Shown piece after piece: positions 7,781-17,545 of a DNA stretch of 64,000 nucleotides. This stretch comes from Arcanobacterium buesumense (GTDB lineage: Bacteria > Actinomycetota > Actinomycetes > Actinomycetales > Actinomycetaceae). A model generated the notes under the pieces. That model was not told where the DNA came from. It saw nothing but the letters and a program-made list of their open reading frames with translations, and did no database searches. The position numbers and the translations under genes are program-made. The stretch's first letter is position 1; every line of letters begins with the position of its first letter. The stretch covers positions 186,001-250,000 of the forward strand of contig NZ_CP050804.1 in assembly GCF_012563545.1 (NCBI RefSeq). The letters run 5' to 3'.

Positions 7781-8653
7781 TTATTCTGTTAGCGAACTCA
7801 TGGGTGAATAAGCTGGATTTTTCCACTTGTGTAACCGGTGTTGAAGGAGATATCTAACCCACCTTTTTGTATTGTCCCATCGGCTCCAAACGTCTTCATA
7901 GGTCAAACGAATTGTGAGGTATCCGCGAATAAGCGCGCTATTACTGCGGTTTCTGTCTGTTTGATAGTTTATTGCAGAAGTGTGGTGTGCCCGGCTATCA
8001 CATTCAATGATTAGCCGGGGTTTGACGAGTAGGTCTACTCTGCCAACGTTGTCAATCTGTGCTTGGGCCACGACTTTGAATCGTAAAGATTGAATATAGT
8101 TGCGCACCCGAGTTTCACTTCCGGATTGGCTATTAGAGATTAGGCGCGCGAGTATTTTTTGGGCGCGGGTTCGTGAAACGTTTTCCAACAGTTCCTTTGC
8201 TTGGTCACGGCGAATATAGCCTTTGTTAAGTGCTGATTCGAAAACGATTAATGCGACTTCAGTTGATTCATACGCGGCAACGTGAATGAGTGCAGTATCT
8301 AGTGGAACTATTCCGCAGGGGAGTTTAGTTTTCAGCGATCTACGAGTGGCTCCGAGAGTGAATGAGCACCGCACGAAATCTGGTACTGCTACTTGAAGTT
8401 TGTCGTGATGAGGTGTCCAAAGTCCATATAGTTTGCACGCGGATAATCCGGTTAGTGCGCCACGCCGCCGAACTGCGTTGACTAGATCTGGATGTGCGTC
8501 GGGCAGTGCATACCAGCCACGCCGAATGCGGTTTAGAGACCCATTGCGCATTGCCTTTTCGCGTTTTCTTCGTTTCTGCAAGCCAAGAAGCCACAAATCT
8601 CGGGTGCGGAAAACTCCGAGTCTTTTGGGTGATGGCTGCTGATAGATATTCAT
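7781..8653 (-). CDS. Solitary AbiEi-type/DUF559 (Vsr-like nuclease fold) protein
   Basis: A 290-residue protein. The N-terminal part has the AbiEi-like winged-helix pattern (NRIRRGWYALPDAHPDLVNA then GALTGLSACKLYGLW). The C-terminal part carries a DUF559 domain of the Vsr/PD-(D/E)XK-like fold (QSGSETRVRNYIQSLRF, VDLLVKPRLIIECDS, RLTYEDVW). The E-C-D of IIECDS and the E of SGSETR are the likely active-site acids. The ATG at 8653 is chosen; a TTG-initiated frame extends to 8740 with no support. No AbiEii nucleotidyltransferase is adjacent, so it is a solo gene. It is a clear paralogue of the protein at 25753-26547. Function is unknown; roles in DNA repair or defence are guesses. Confidence 0.7.
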   Translation of the reverse strand: MNIYQQPSPKRLGVFRTRDLWLLGLQKRRKREKAMRNGSLNRIRRGWYALPDAHPDLVNAVRRRGALTGLSACKLYGLWTPHHDKLQVAVPDFVRCSFTLGATRRSLKTKLPCGIVPLDTALIHVAAYESTEVALIVFESALNKGYIRRDQAKELLENVSRTRAQKILARLISNSQSGSETRVRNYIQSLRFKVVAQAQIDNVGRVDLLVKPRLIIECDSRAHHTSAINYQTDRNRSNSALIRGYLTIRLTYEDVWSRWDNTKRWVRYLLQHRLHKWKNPAYSPMSSLTE

Positions 8654-8803
8654 AGGAACAGTATGGCAACTTAAGCGAGCTCCCTGAGGATTGCTGAAAA
8701 ATCTGTGGATAAGCCCCTTTTGCTGGCATATTGTGGACAACTTTGGGTAGGTGCGGCAAATAATTGGCCATCTGAGTCGGATACAGTTGTTTCCTCTGTC
8801 TGT

Positions 8804-8866
8804 AAAACTCGGTTATTTGGGCAGATGGTCAATATTGGAAAGCATTGCTTCATATAACCGAGTTTT
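8804..8866. repeat. 13-bp perfect inverted repeat with 37-nt spacer
   Basis: AAAACTCGGTTAT (8804-8816) recurs inverted as ATAACCGAGTTTT (8854-8866). It lies between the divergent DUF559 and clpB genes. It could be a remnant of a small element or a regulatory hairpin. Confidence 0.6.
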
Positions 8867-8867
8867 C

Positions 8868-8901
8868 GGGACGGGGTAGGACGGGGTGGGATGTGATGGG
8901 G
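8868..8901 (+). promoter_or_regulatory. Potential G-quadruplex tract upstream of clpB
   Basis: Five runs of three or four G occur within 34 bases, with short loops (2, 6, 1 and 7 nt), on the strand of clpB. They sit about 270 bp before the clpB start, immediately after the inverted repeat. Regulatory meaning is inferred only. Confidence 0.4.
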
Positions 8902-9080
8902 ATGGATAGTGGTTGGAACGAGGCCGGGAAGGATAGCAGTATGGGCAGAGGGTCCAAGGTGACCACTGGCATGCCAGTTGAGTACATCTTCATCCCCCAG
9001 CTCCAGTATCACAGTCCCAGTTCCCAGCCTCAGCGTCCCCAGAATCACTATTAGGCTGATTAAAGTCTTGTCAATTAAGA

Positions 9081-9099
9081 TTGAGTGGAATAGACTCAA
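9081..9099. promoter_or_regulatory. HAIR operator (HspR binding site) of clpB
   Basis: TTGAGT-N7-ACTCAA at 9081-9086 and 9094-9099 matches the core of the HspR-associated inverted repeat (CTTGAGT-N7-ACTCAAG). It lies about 70 bp upstream of clpB, a classical HspR target in actinobacteria. Heat-shock repression of clpB by HspR is inferred from this match. No hspR gene is in the window. Confidence 0.8.
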
Positions 9100-9167
9100 C
9101 TTTAGATACGTTTAACTAAGTAGCAGATGGCTGACTAGGTAATGAAGCCGTAGTGTGAAGGAGTTTT

Positions 9168-11843
9168 ATGATGGATAAATTAACAACAAAGTCGCAAGAG
9201 GCATTAGCTGATGCGATTGATATGGCAACGCGGGCGGGTAATCCGCATGTTGAGCCAGCCCATTTACTTGTTGCGTTACTCAAGCAAAGTGGCGGTGTTG
9301 CTACTGCGTTACTTGATGCGGTCGGTGTTGATACCCGTCAAATCATTGAGCGCGCTCAAGCCCAAATAGCAAGTTTCCCTGGCGTGCAAGGTCAAACGGC
9401 AGCACAGCCACAGACCTCCCGTAATTTGTCACTAGTTTTATCTGACGCGGGCAAAGAGGCCACTGCCTTAGGTGATGCCTATATTTCGACTGAGCATTTG
9501 TTGCTTGCTATTTCAGCGAATCAGAGTTCTGCGGGTGATATTTTACGGTCGGCTAATGCCGGTCGGGAACAGTTGATAGCGGTACTACCAAATGTGCGCG
9601 GTTCAGCTAAAGTGACTTCACCTGATCCAGAGGGGACATTCAAGGCGCTCGAAAAGTACGGGACGGATCTAACTCAGATGGCTCGTGAGGGCAAGTTGGA
9701 CCCGGTTATCGGCCGTGATACGGAGATTCGCCGAGTTGTCCAGGTACTTTCTCGACGCACTAAGAATAACCCGGTGCTGATTGGTGAACCTGGAGTCGGC
9801 AAGACCGCTGTTGTAGAAGGACTTGCTCAGCGCATTGTTGATAGCGATGTTCCTGATTCGCTTCGCGGTAAGCGACTTATTTCCTTGGATATTGCCGGTA
9901 TGTTGGCGGGTGCCAAGTACCGTGGTGAGTTCGAGGAGCGCTTCAAGGCTGTTTTGCAGGAGATTAAGGAGTCCGATGGCGAAGTTGTCACCTTTATTGA
10001 CGAGCTACACACGGTAGTTGGTGCAGGTAGTGGTGGCGACGGCGCGATGGATGCGGGCAATATGCTCAAGCCGATGCTGGCTCGTGGTGAGTTGCGTTTA
10101 GTTGGTGCGACAACACTTGATGAGTATCGGGAACATGTGGAGAAAGATCCAGCTTTAGAGCGTCGTTTCCAACAGGTGTATGTCGGTGAGCCGAGTGTGG
10201 AGGATACGATTGCGATTTTGCGCGGTATTGCTCCAAAGTACGAGGCTCATCATAAGGTGACCATTTCGGATGGGGCATTAGTTGCGGCAGCTACACTCTC
10301 GGATCGCTACATTTCTGGACGCCAATTACCAGATAAGGCGATTGATTTGGTCGACGAGGCGGCTTCCCGGTTGCGAATGGAGCTGGATTCGTCACCAGAA
10401 GAGATTGATGTTTTGCGTCGTCAGGTTGACCGGTTGAAGATGGAGAAGTCGTATCTTGAGGAGACTGATTCGGATGATGATGCCTCGGCAGTTGATCGGC
10501 TGGAGAAGCTGAACGCGGAGTTGGCTGATAAGTCTGAGGAATTGGCGTCGCTTAACGCCCGCTGGGAGGCGGAGAAGGCTGGTCGGAATAAGGTTGGCGA
10601 TTTGCGTGTCCGCCTTGATGAATTGCGAACGGAATTAGAAAAGGCAATTCGTGAGGGGCGTTATGAGGATGCTGGCCGGATTCAGAACGGTGATATTCCA
10701 CAGATTGAGGCTCAGATTCAGGCTGATGAATCGCAGAAAGCCAGAGTTGTTGACGAGGCTCCGATGATTGCGGAGAAAGTTGATGCCGATGGTATTGCTG
10801 ACGTGGTTTCATCTTGGACGGGGATTCCGGTGGGTCGCTTGATGCAAGGCGAGATGGAGAAGTTGCTGACGATGGAAGATGAGATTGCTAAGCGTCTGAT
10901 TGGTCAGCGTTCTGCAGTTGCTTCGGTGTCGGATGCTGTACGGCGCTCGCGGGCGGGAGTTGCTGATCCGCAGCGGCCAACGGGTTCGTTCCTGTTCTTG
11001 GGACCGACTGGTGTGGGAAAGACTGAGCTGGCTAAGTCGCTTGCTGAGTTCCTTTTCGACGATGAGCGGGCTATGGTTCGCATTGATATGTCGGAGTATT
11101 CGGAGAAGCATTCTGTTGCTCGGTTGATTGGTGCTCCTCCGGGATATGTTGGCTATGAAGAGGGCGGTCAGTTGACTGAAGCGGTTCGTCGCCGGCCGTA
11201 TGGCGTCGTGCTCCTTGATGAGGTAGAGAAAGCTCATCCGGAAGTTTTCGATATTTTATTGCAGGTTCTCGACGACGGTCGATTGACCGATGGTCAAGGG
11301 CGTACGGTTGATTTCCGTAATACGATCTTGATTTTGACGTCGAATCTTGGTTCGCAGTTCCTGATCGATAGTGAGCTGGATATGTCGGCGAAGCATAAGG
11401 CTGTGATGGATGCTGTGCGTGCACATTTCAAGCCGGAGTTTTTGAACCGGCTGGATGATGTGATTATTTTCGATCCGCTTTCGGTTGAAGATATTAGTCA
11501 TATCGTTGACTTGCATGTGGCTCAGATGGCGCAGTGGTTGAGCTCGCGACGGATTTCCTTGGAAGTTATGGATGATGCGAAGTCGGTTTTGACGTTGGAA
11601 GGTTATGATCCGGCGTATGGTGCACGTCCGTTGTGTCGGTTGATTCAGCGCGAAATTGGTGACCAGTTAGCTCGAATGCTTTTGTCGGGTGAGGTTAGCG
11701 ATGGTCAAACTGTTGTGGTGGAGAGTGCTGAGCTTGATACCTCAATGTTTGATGAGGATTCTGATGCTCAGCAGATGGCCAGTGGGCGTTTGCCAGAGCA
11801 TGGCCACAATCTCAAGCTTTCGGTGAAGAAGGAGGCTATGTGA
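9168..11843 (+). CDS. clpB: ClpB chaperone disaggregase
   Basis: An 891-residue hexameric AAA+ disaggregase that, with DnaK, pulls apart aggregated proteins. It has the N-terminal double Clp repeat (residues about 1-145), and NBD1 with Walker A GEPGVGKT near residue 206 and Walker [10 protein letters not shown]. The coiled-coil middle domain (about 400-540) marks ClpB rather than ClpC. NBD2 has [12 protein letters not shown] near 611 and LLDEVEKAH. The C-terminal D2 small domain follows. Two adjacent ATG codons (9168, 9171) follow the strong Shine-Dalgarno GAAGGAG at 9157-9163; the first is used here. A HAIR operator lies upstream, which indicates HspR-controlled heat induction. The C-terminal tail after the D2 domain is hydrophilic. 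Confidence 0.97.
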   Translation: MMDKLTTKSQEALADAIDMATRAGNPHVEPAHLLVALLKQSGGVATALLDAVGVDTRQIIERAQAQIASFPGVQGQTAAQPQTSRNLSLVLSDAGKEATALGDAYISTEHLLLAISANQSSAGDILRSANAGREQLIAVLPNVRGSAKVTSPDPEGTFKALEKYGTDLTQMAREGKLDPVIGRDTEIRRVVQVLSRRTKNNPVLIGEPGVGKTAVVEGLAQRIVDSDVPDSLRGKRLISLDIAGMLAGAKYRGEFEERFKAVLQEIKESDGEVVTFIDELHTVVGAGSGGDGAMDAGNMLKPMLARGELRLVGATTLDEYREHVEKDPALERRFQQVYVGEPSVEDTIAILRGIAPKYEAHHKVTISDGALVAAATLSDRYISGRQLPDKAIDLVDEAASRLRMELDSSPEEIDVLRRQVDRLKMEKSYLEETDSDDDASAVDRLEKLNAELADKSEELASLNARWEAEKAGRNKVGDLRVRLDELRTELEKAIREGRYEDAGRIQNGDIPQIEAQIQADESQKARVVDEAPMIAEKVDADGIADVVSSWTGIPVGRLMQGEMEKLLTMEDEIAKRLIGQRSAVASVSDAVRRSRAGVADPQRPTGSFLFLGPTGVGKTELAKSLAEFLFDDERAMVRIDMSEYSEKHSVARLIGAPPGYVGYEEGGQLTEAVRRRPYGVVLLDEVEKAHPEVFDILLQVLDDGRLTDGQGRTVDFRNTILILTSNLGSQFLIDSELDMSAKHKAVMDAVRAHFKPEFLNRLDDVIIFDPLSVEDISHIVDLHVAQMAQWLSSRRISLEVMDDAKSVLTLEGYDPAYGARPLCRLIQREIGDQLARMLLSGEVSDGQTVVVESAELDTSMFDEDSDAQQMASGRLPEHGHNLKLSVKKEAM

Positions 11844-11918
11844 CGTTATTTATGGGAACTGTCCCAATGGGTGGACACCTGTAGGAATTGAGGTGTTCCG
11901 CCGGGTAAGCTCCTTTCT

Positions 11919-13388
11919 ATGACAGAACACGAAAAAGCGGGCGAACAATCGGTGGGGGTTAACCAGACCCCTGCCGATTCAGCTATACCAACGAAACATA
12001 TTCAGCTTAAACGTGGATTAACATCTGCTCAAGTGTCGATGATCGGGCTTTCCGGTGCACTTGGTACTGGCCTGTTTTTGGGGTCGGGATCGGTGATTGG
12101 CTATGGTGGCCCATCTACAGTTATTGCCTATTTGGCAGCTGGTTTTTTGGCGCTTGCGGTTGTGTGGGCGTTGGCGGAAATGGTATCCGTCCATCCGGTT
12201 CCGGGTGGTCATGGTGCGGTAGCCGCATCTTACCTAGGTCCTTATGGTGGATATGTGACGCGTTGGAACTTTGCGGTCACAATGTTGATCGCAGTGGGTG
12301 CTGAGGTTACTGCAACGGCAACATATTTACAGTTCTGGTTCCCGAGTCTGCCACTGTGGGTGGGCACGGTTTTGTGTTCGCTCTTTATTGTGGCGTTGAA
12401 TTTGTTCTCAGTGCATCTGTATGGTTCGAGTGAGTACTGGTTCTCGATGATTAAGGTCATCGCTATCGTTACCTTCATTGCGCTCGGTTTGGCCCTGGTT
12501 CTTGGGCTGTTCCCAGGGGTGGAAGCAATCGGTACTGGTAATTTGACCGAGCACGGCGGGTTCTTCCCTAAAGGAATTTCGGGCCTTTTGGCGGCTATCT
12601 GTTTAGCTGTCTTCTCCTTCGGCGGTATCGAAAACGTCTCGGTTGGTGCAGCGGAATCCGAGCATCCGGAGCGTGACGTTCCACGTGCTGCACACACCAT
12701 GATTTGGCGTCTGTTGTTGTTCTACGTGCTCGCCATTCTTGTGGTTCTCATGTTGCAACCATGGACGGAAACTGCTGGCTCACACGGCACGATTGACGAA
12801 TCGCCATTCGTGCGGGCGCTCGATATTACGGGTGTTTCGGGTGCGGCGCATATTATGAATGCGATTTTGATTGTGGCTGCGCTTTCGGCAGCAAACGGCT
12901 GTTTGTACTCCTCAAGCCGCATGATCCATTCGCTGGCTAATGACCGTCAAGCCCCGAGCTGGGCTGCGGTGACGGCGAGTAATGGTTCGCCGCGTCGTGC
13001 AGTATTGATTGCGATGGTTGGCATGGTGTTAGCGTCCGTGCTGGCAATCGCTAGCCCAGCTAATGCGTTCTTGTGGCTCTACGGTTGTGCAACGATCGGT
13101 ATTTTGGTCACCTGGGTGATGACCATGCTGACCCACATGGCGTTCCGTGCCAAGCGTAAAGCGGCCGGGTTGCCGTTGCCGGAGCATCGGTTGTGGGCGG
13201 CACAGATTGTTGCTCCGTTGTCAATAGTCGCCTCGGTTGCGATTTTCATCGGCTTGTACTGGCTGCTGCCAGTGGCCTGGTACGCCGGCATTCCATACAT
13301 TTGTATCTTGACACTCTCCTACTTGGCGGTGCGTAGTGTGCATTCGATGCACATGCGCGATTTATTAGAAGAAAACCTTCGCAGCTAA
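11919..13388 (+). CDS. Amino-acid permease of the APC superfamily
   Basis: A 489-residue polytopic membrane protein with about 12 transmembrane segments. The APC/AAT pattern is clear from residue about 33: LTSAQVSMIGLSGALGTGLF, GSGSVIGYGGP, then EMVSVHPVPGGHGAVAASYL. SFGGIENVSVGAAESEHPERDVPRA follows in the sixth segment region, and C-terminal YSSSRMIHSLANDRQAP is also typical. The N-terminal 30 residues are hydrophilic and cytoplasmic. It imports an amino acid with protons; the substrate cannot be read. It is 75 bp downstream of clpB and ends at a strong terminator. Confidence 0.87.
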   Translation: MTEHEKAGEQSVGVNQTPADSAIPTKHIQLKRGLTSAQVSMIGLSGALGTGLFLGSGSVIGYGGPSTVIAYLAAGFLALAVVWALAEMVSVHPVPGGHGAVAASYLGPYGGYVTRWNFAVTMLIAVGAEVTATATYLQFWFPSLPLWVGTVLCSLFIVALNLFSVHLYGSSEYWFSMIKVIAIVTFIALGLALVLGLFPGVEAIGTGNLTEHGGFFPKGISGLLAAICLAVFSFGGIENVSVGAAESEHPERDVPRAAHTMIWRLLLFYVLAILVVLMLQPWTETAGSHGTIDESPFVRALDITGVSGAAHIMNAILIVAALSAANGCLYSSSRMIHSLANDRQAPSWAAVTASNGSPRRAVLIAMVGMVLASVLAIASPANAFLWLYGCATIGILVTWVMTMLTHMAFRAKRKAAGLPLPEHRLWAAQIVAPLSIVASVAIFIGLYWLLPVAWYAGIPYICILTLSYLAVRSVHSMHMRDLLEENLRS

Positions 13389-13400
13389 ATAGCTGAATGC

Positions 13401-13437
13401 AAATGTGGGGTTACATGCGCGATGTAACCCCACATTT
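13401..13437. terminator. Bidirectional terminator
   Basis: A 16-bp perfect stem, 13401-13416 with 13422-13437, ends in AAA on one side and TTT on the other. It serves the convergent permease and coiled-coil genes. Confidence 0.88.
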
Positions 13438-13461
13438 ATGTGCCACTTTTAGATAGTAGTT

Positions 13462-15303
13462 TTACCCTTGACGACGACGTCGGGAAACTCCTGCAGCGAG
13501 AGCGCCAAGACCGATCAACGTTCCCGCACCAAGTAAAACCTCTCCTGAGGCAACACCAGTTTGGGCGAGTTGAGCCGAAGCGTTGTGTTGAGCTCTGGCT
13601 GGCGTCTCCTGGTGAGCTATGGGCTTGTGCTCGATGGGTTGCGGGGTCGTTGGGATCTGCCCTGTCGGTAGACATTGTTCACTTTCGGTTTTCACTAAAT
13701 TAGAGTGCACGATGCGTTGCGTATCTAGCTCGCGGGTAATCTTGTTCAACTCGCCAGCAGAATCACCAATGCGGTCCCGCAATTGTTCGAGATCTGCAAT
13801 CTGGTGACGAAGCGAATCTAGTTCCGCTAGTGCATCATCGTGAGCTTTACGCACATTGTTTAATTCGAGGCGGACGTTATCTAGGTCTGCACGGGCCGTG
13901 CCGTGTGTCTCACGCAGTTTTTCAATATGTTGCGTTTTTGCGACGACGTCTCGCTCTTGTGCTTCTTTAGCTGACAATGCTGAATTGTAGGTAGGTTGAA
14001 GGCTATCGAGGTTTTCTTGCTCAGTGCTCAGGCGTGCTTTAAGAGGAGCTAGCGCTTGCTTGGCTGCTTCCAATTCTTGTTCACGGGCTGGGGTGTTATT
14101 GGCGATTGGATCTGCCAATGTTGCCAGCTCTCGTTCGAGTGCTTCTTTGTTCTTGGTGAGCGCGTCGATGGTAGAACGCTGGTCGTGAATTGCTTGCTCG
14201 GCTTGAGTAGCATCGCGGATCGCTGTTTGTAGTTCTTGTTCGACGACGAGGACTTGGCCAGCAACGTTACGAATTTCTTCTTCAAGTTCGGCTAGATCAC
14301 TGCGAATTTTGGTAACTAGATTATTGAGGTTAGTAATATTGTCTTCTTGGAGCATACGCTTTCGTTGTTGGCGCTGCCGCTGAGCAGTAAGCTCGGCTAC
14401 TTCTCGAGCGTTTTCTTGGCTTGGAGAAAGTTCTGCAATCTTATCGTCAAGCTTCTTAATTTCGGCGTCGGTCATATTCTTCAACGCCATTTCCTCGTCT
14501 TGTTGCGCCACTACATCTTCGAGATCCTTAGTTGTGTCACGAGACTTTTCAACCTTTTCGTCACTGACTTTCCGTAATAAGTTTAGGTGTTCTGTGGCTT
14601 TATCTCGTCCAGCTTGTGCTTTAGCGAGCCGGTCATTGAGTTCGTCAAGAGTCTGTGGTGCGGTTGCGAGCTGTTCAGTGACCTTCTTTAGCTCCTGTTC
14701 GGTTTGAGCGCTCTTGCGGGCTTGTTCGGCAACTGCGTCGCCATAGCGTTCTTTTTCTTCCTGCAATGCTTTTTCAGCGCTGGCAACGTTCGATTGTGCT
14801 TGACGAACCAGCTCGTTGGCTTGTGCAACTTTAGCGCGAGCTTTTTCTTGTGCGGTGGCAATAGGATCGAGTTTGCGCTGTGCATTAGCCAGTTCTTGGG
14901 TAGCGGCCGCTAATGCTTTGGCGTGCTCAGCAATTTCGTTATCTAGTCGCGCAATAGCAGAAGTGAGTTCCTCGATCCGCGCAGTTGCGCGTTCAATCTG
15001 CTGGTGAGCTGTAGAAATCTCAGCCCGCTTATTCTTCGTTGCTGTTTCTAGGTCAGCTAGCTTAGCTGTAGCGTTTTGCCGAGCATCTTGTTCACTGCGT
15101 AGCTGTTGAACCAACGCGCCGTGGCGTGCCTTGAGACTCTGCAGGCTTTGCTCATGTGAGACGACGTCTTTACGAGCCTGAATGCACTGAGTAGACAGTT
15201 CATGGGACGACTCAGCAAATGCTGTTCCGACGGGTTGAGTGATCGTGGTTCCGGCAATAATCAGACCCAGAACCGATTGTGTTGCATAGTGTTTAAAAAT
15301 CAT
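13462..15303 (-). CDS. LAQTG-anchored coiled-coil surface protein
   Basis: A 613-residue secreted protein. It has a signal peptide (MIFKHYATQSVLGLIIAGTT, cleavage near AFAES). This is followed by about 500 residues of nearly uninterrupted coiled coil rich in A, E, K, Q and L, with SMC-like heptads, including KSRDTTKDLEDVVAQQDEEM. A short linker precedes the sortase signal LAQTG, a hydrophobic stretch and SRRRRQG. Chance similarity to SMC or myosin comes from the heptads, so no function is implied. It is likely a fibrous wall protein or adhesin stalk. It is monocistronic and convergent with the permease. Confidence 0.82.
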   Translation of the reverse strand: MIFKHYATQSVLGLIIAGTTITQPVGTAFAESSHELSTQCIQARKDVVSHEQSLQSLKARHGALVQQLRSEQDARQNATAKLADLETATKNKRAEISTAHQQIERATARIEELTSAIARLDNEIAEHAKALAAATQELANAQRKLDPIATAQEKARAKVAQANELVRQAQSNVASAEKALQEEKERYGDAVAEQARKSAQTEQELKKVTEQLATAPQTLDELNDRLAKAQAGRDKATEHLNLLRKVSDEKVEKSRDTTKDLEDVVAQQDEEMALKNMTDAEIKKLDDKIAELSPSQENAREVAELTAQRQRQQRKRMLQEDNITNLNNLVTKIRSDLAELEEEIRNVAGQVLVVEQELQTAIRDATQAEQAIHDQRSTIDALTKNKEALERELATLADPIANNTPAREQELEAAKQALAPLKARLSTEQENLDSLQPTYNSALSAKEAQERDVVAKTQHIEKLRETHGTARADLDNVRLELNNVRKAHDDALAELDSLRHQIADLEQLRDRIGDSAGELNKITRELDTQRIVHSNLVKTESEQCLPTGQIPTTPQPIEHKPIAHQETPARAQHNASAQLAQTGVASGEVLLGAGTLIGLGALAAGVSRRRRQG

Positions 15304-15427
15304 GGATTGAATGATAAAGAAAATATTTGCGCCTTTTCAAACTCTCATGTGGCGTTTCCGAATAATGTTTTCTTTATCGCAAAAATGGTATTTCAGATTA
15401 TTTTTGCGCTGCAGCGAGCATAACGGT

Positions 15428-15459
15428 AAGGCGTGGCTGGATCTTTCCAGCCACGCCTT
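15428..15459. terminator. Terminator of ino1
   Basis: AAGGCGTGGCTGGA (15428-15441) pairs perfectly with 15446-15459 over a TCTT loop, just past the stop of the minus-strand ino1 gene. Confidence 0.85.
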
Positions 15460-15479
15460 CGTTGTCGAGAACCGAGAGC

Positions 15480-16559
15480 TTACCGTTCGCGATTTCCAGC
15501 AATAAACTCTTCGAGGTGCTCGCGAGCGACCGAGTCACGCAACTGCTCCTTCGGTGACTTCATCAGGTAGGACGAAGCAGAGAGCAGGTTGCCGGAGATG
15601 CCACGATCGAGCGCGATCTTGCAGGCGCGCAGTGCGTCGATGACGATACCTGCAGAGTTTGGTGAATCCCAAACTTCGAGCTTGTACTCGATCTGGATGG
15701 GAACTTCACCGAAGGTGGTTCCTTCAACGCGAACGAATGCGAACTTGCGATCTTCGAGCCATGGCACGTAGTCAGATGGGCCGACGTGGATGTTGTGATC
15801 GTCAACTGGGCCGGTCATATTCGAGATGACGGCGTTGGTCTTGGAGATCTTCTTCGACTCTAGACGGTTGCGCTGCAGCATGTTCTTGAAGTCCATGTTG
15901 CCGCCCACGTTGAGCTGGTAGGTGCGGTCGATACGAACGCCACGCGATTCCATCAATGCGACGAGGTCGCGGTGGGAGATGGTTGCACCGAACTGGGACT
16001 TGATGTCGTCACCGATGATTGGCAATCCGGCGTCTTCGAACTTCTTGGTCCACTCTTCGGTGGAAGCAATGAACACCGGCAGGCAGTTAACGAATCCGCA
16101 GCCGGCGTCGATAGCGCACTGAGCGTAGAAGCGGTCTGCTTCTTCGGAGCCAACTGGCAGGTAGGAGATAAGCACATCGACTTTGGCGCCCTTGAGTTCA
16201 GCTACCACATCTACTTCTGGCGCGTCGGATTCGGTGATGGTTTCGCGGTAGTAGTCGCCGAGACCATCGAGGGTGTGGCCACGAAGGACTTTCACACCGG
16301 TTTCTGGAACGTCAGCGAACTTCATCGTGTTGTTTTGCGAGGAGAAGATGGCTTCGGAGATATCCTTGCCAACTTTTTCGCTATCAACATCGAAAGCTGC
16401 CACGAATTCGACGTCACCTACGTGGTATCCGCCGAAATTCACGTGCATTAATCCTGGGATTGGGGTGTTAGGGTCTGCATCTTTGTAAAACTCAACTCCT
16501 TGAACGAGTGAGCTGGCGCAGTTGCCGACTCCAACGATGCCTACGCGGATCTTGGACAT
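15480..16559 (-). CDS. ino1: myo-Inositol-1-phosphate synthase, actinobacterial type
   Basis: A 359-residue NAD-dependent enzyme converting glucose-6-phosphate to 1L-myo-inositol-1-phosphate, feeding phosphatidylinositol and possibly mycothiol synthesis. The N-terminus [20 protein letters not shown] is the NAD-binding loop. Further hallmarks are [48 protein letters not shown] and KSPKEQLRD. The ATG at 16559 is chosen because AAGGAGAAA precedes it; a 13-residue upstream extension to 16598 is unlikely. Paired repeats lie upstream at 16597-16626. Confidence 0.93.
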   Translation of the reverse strand: MSKIRVGIVGVGNCASSLVQGVEFYKDADPNTPIPGLMHVNFGGYHVGDVEFVAAFDVDSEKVGKDISEAIFSSQNNTMKFADVPETGVKVLRGHTLDGLGDYYRETITESDAPEVDVVAELKGAKVDVLISYLPVGSEEADRFYAQCAIDAGCGFVNCLPVFIASTEEWTKKFEDAGLPIIGDDIKSQFGATISHRDLVALMESRGVRIDRTYQLNVGGNMDFKNMLQRNRLESKKISKTNAVISNMTGPVDDHNIHVGPSDYVPWLEDRKFAFVRVEGTTFGEVPIQIEYKLEVWDSPNSAGIVIDALRACKIALDRGISGNLLSASSYLMKSPKEQLRDSVAREHLEEFIAGNRER

Positions 16560-16596
16560 ATTTTCTCCTTCGGGCAACTCGCATATCGAGCTCACC

Positions 16597-16626
16597 AATT
16601 GTCAGGACATTATTGTAAGGACAATT
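16597..16626. promoter_or_regulatory. Inverted/direct repeats upstream of ino1
   Basis: AATTGTC (16597-16603) and GACAATT (16620-16626) form a 7-bp inverted repeat. Two copies of AGGACA lie inside it. The position suits an operator or activator site for ino1. This is inferred from symmetry alone. Confidence 0.35.
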
Positions 16627-16717
16627 AGAAGTATTCCTTGTTTCCGGATCGAATGCAAGCACTTATCCGTCTGAGCGTAAAATGTGGAAAATTCACAAAA
16701 TGTGGAAAACTAGAACT

Positions 16718-17539
16718 ATGTATGACGATTACTTAGGTTCTGACCATTTCTCCTTCGAGCGAGCATACATGACTCTTGCCCGCGCAACGACGAGCTCAGG
16801 CATAGAAATTCATGGAATAGCAGGCGATCCAGATACAGTTTTTTCCTTAGCTTCCGTCACCAAACCCATCGCCTCATGGGCGGTACTGGTCGCCGCCGAA
16901 CGCGGCTTAATTTCCCTAGATGATCCGGCTGGCCCTCCTGGATCGACGTTTCGCCATCTTCTCGCCCACGCCTCCGGGCTACCTTCGGAGCCGGGCGAGG
17001 CGCTCACAGCCCCTGCCCGCCGGCGCATCTACTCCAACCACGGCTTCGATGTTTTAGGCAACGAGTTAGCGAATCGCGTTGGAATGAGCATCCAGGACTG
17101 GATAAGCCACGCCGTGCTTGAACCGTTGGGAATGGATGAGACAACAATCCCCGGATCGATCGCTTATTCCGGGCGCTCTTCGCTAGATTCCCTAGCGCGC
17201 TTCGCCATCGAAGTTCTCCACCCTACCCTGATCTCTGCCCAGCTCGCCGCCGCCGTCGCCACTCCACAATTCCCTGGACTGCCAGGCATTCTCCCCGGTT
17301 ACGGCCGGCAAAAAGACAACCTGTGGGGTTTGGGTTTCGAGATTCGTGGCGAAAAGTCACCTCACTGGACCGGATCTGATTTTCCGACGACGACGTTTGG
17401 GCACTTCGGCCAGTCAGGTTCCTTTATATGGATAGATCCCAGTATTGGAAAAGCCGGCATATTCCTCGGCGCGCGCATGTTCGGCGCCGACCATGCCCAT
17501 ATCTGGCCCGAGCTAACCAATCAGATGCGGGCAGCTTAA
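16718..17539 (+). CDS. Serine hydrolase of the beta-lactamase/penicillin-binding family
   Basis: A serine hydrolase of about 273 residues without an evident signal peptide. SLASVTKPIASWAVL contains the catalytic SxxK (S-V-T-K). LISLDDPAG then FRHLLAHASGLPSEPGE follows the class C-like pattern, and RRIYSNHGFDVLGNEL holds the Y-S-N motif. The third box is probably HFGQSGSFIW. It is shorter than typical esterase/PBP4 relatives. The start is uncertain: ATG codons at 16682, 16700 and 16718 are in frame, and none has a good Shine-Dalgarno sequence. 16718 is preferred because family similarity begins shortly after it. Likely an esterase or peptidase; the substrate is unknown. Confidence 0.75.
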   Translation: MYDDYLGSDHFSFERAYMTLARATTSSGIEIHGIAGDPDTVFSLASVTKPIASWAVLVAAERGLISLDDPAGPPGSTFRHLLAHASGLPSEPGEALTAPARRRIYSNHGFDVLGNELANRVGMSIQDWISHAVLEPLGMDETTIPGSIAYSGRSSLDSLARFAIEVLHPTLISAQLAAAVATPQFPGLPGILPGYGRQKDNLWGLGFEIRGEKSPHWTGSDFPTTTFGHFGQSGSFIWIDPSIGKAGIFLGARMFGADHAHIWPELTNQMRAA

Positions 17540-17545
17540 CGGGGT

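Noticed and set aside
8671-9099. Minus-strand frame of 142 codons upstream of clpB
   Set aside because: It covers the HAIR site and the G-rich tract, has low-complexity P/H composition and no recognisable domain.
13462-15303. SMC/chromosome-segregation protein
   Set aside because: Coiled-coil heptads mimic SMC, but the protein has a signal peptide and a LAQTG wall anchor and no ATPase heads.
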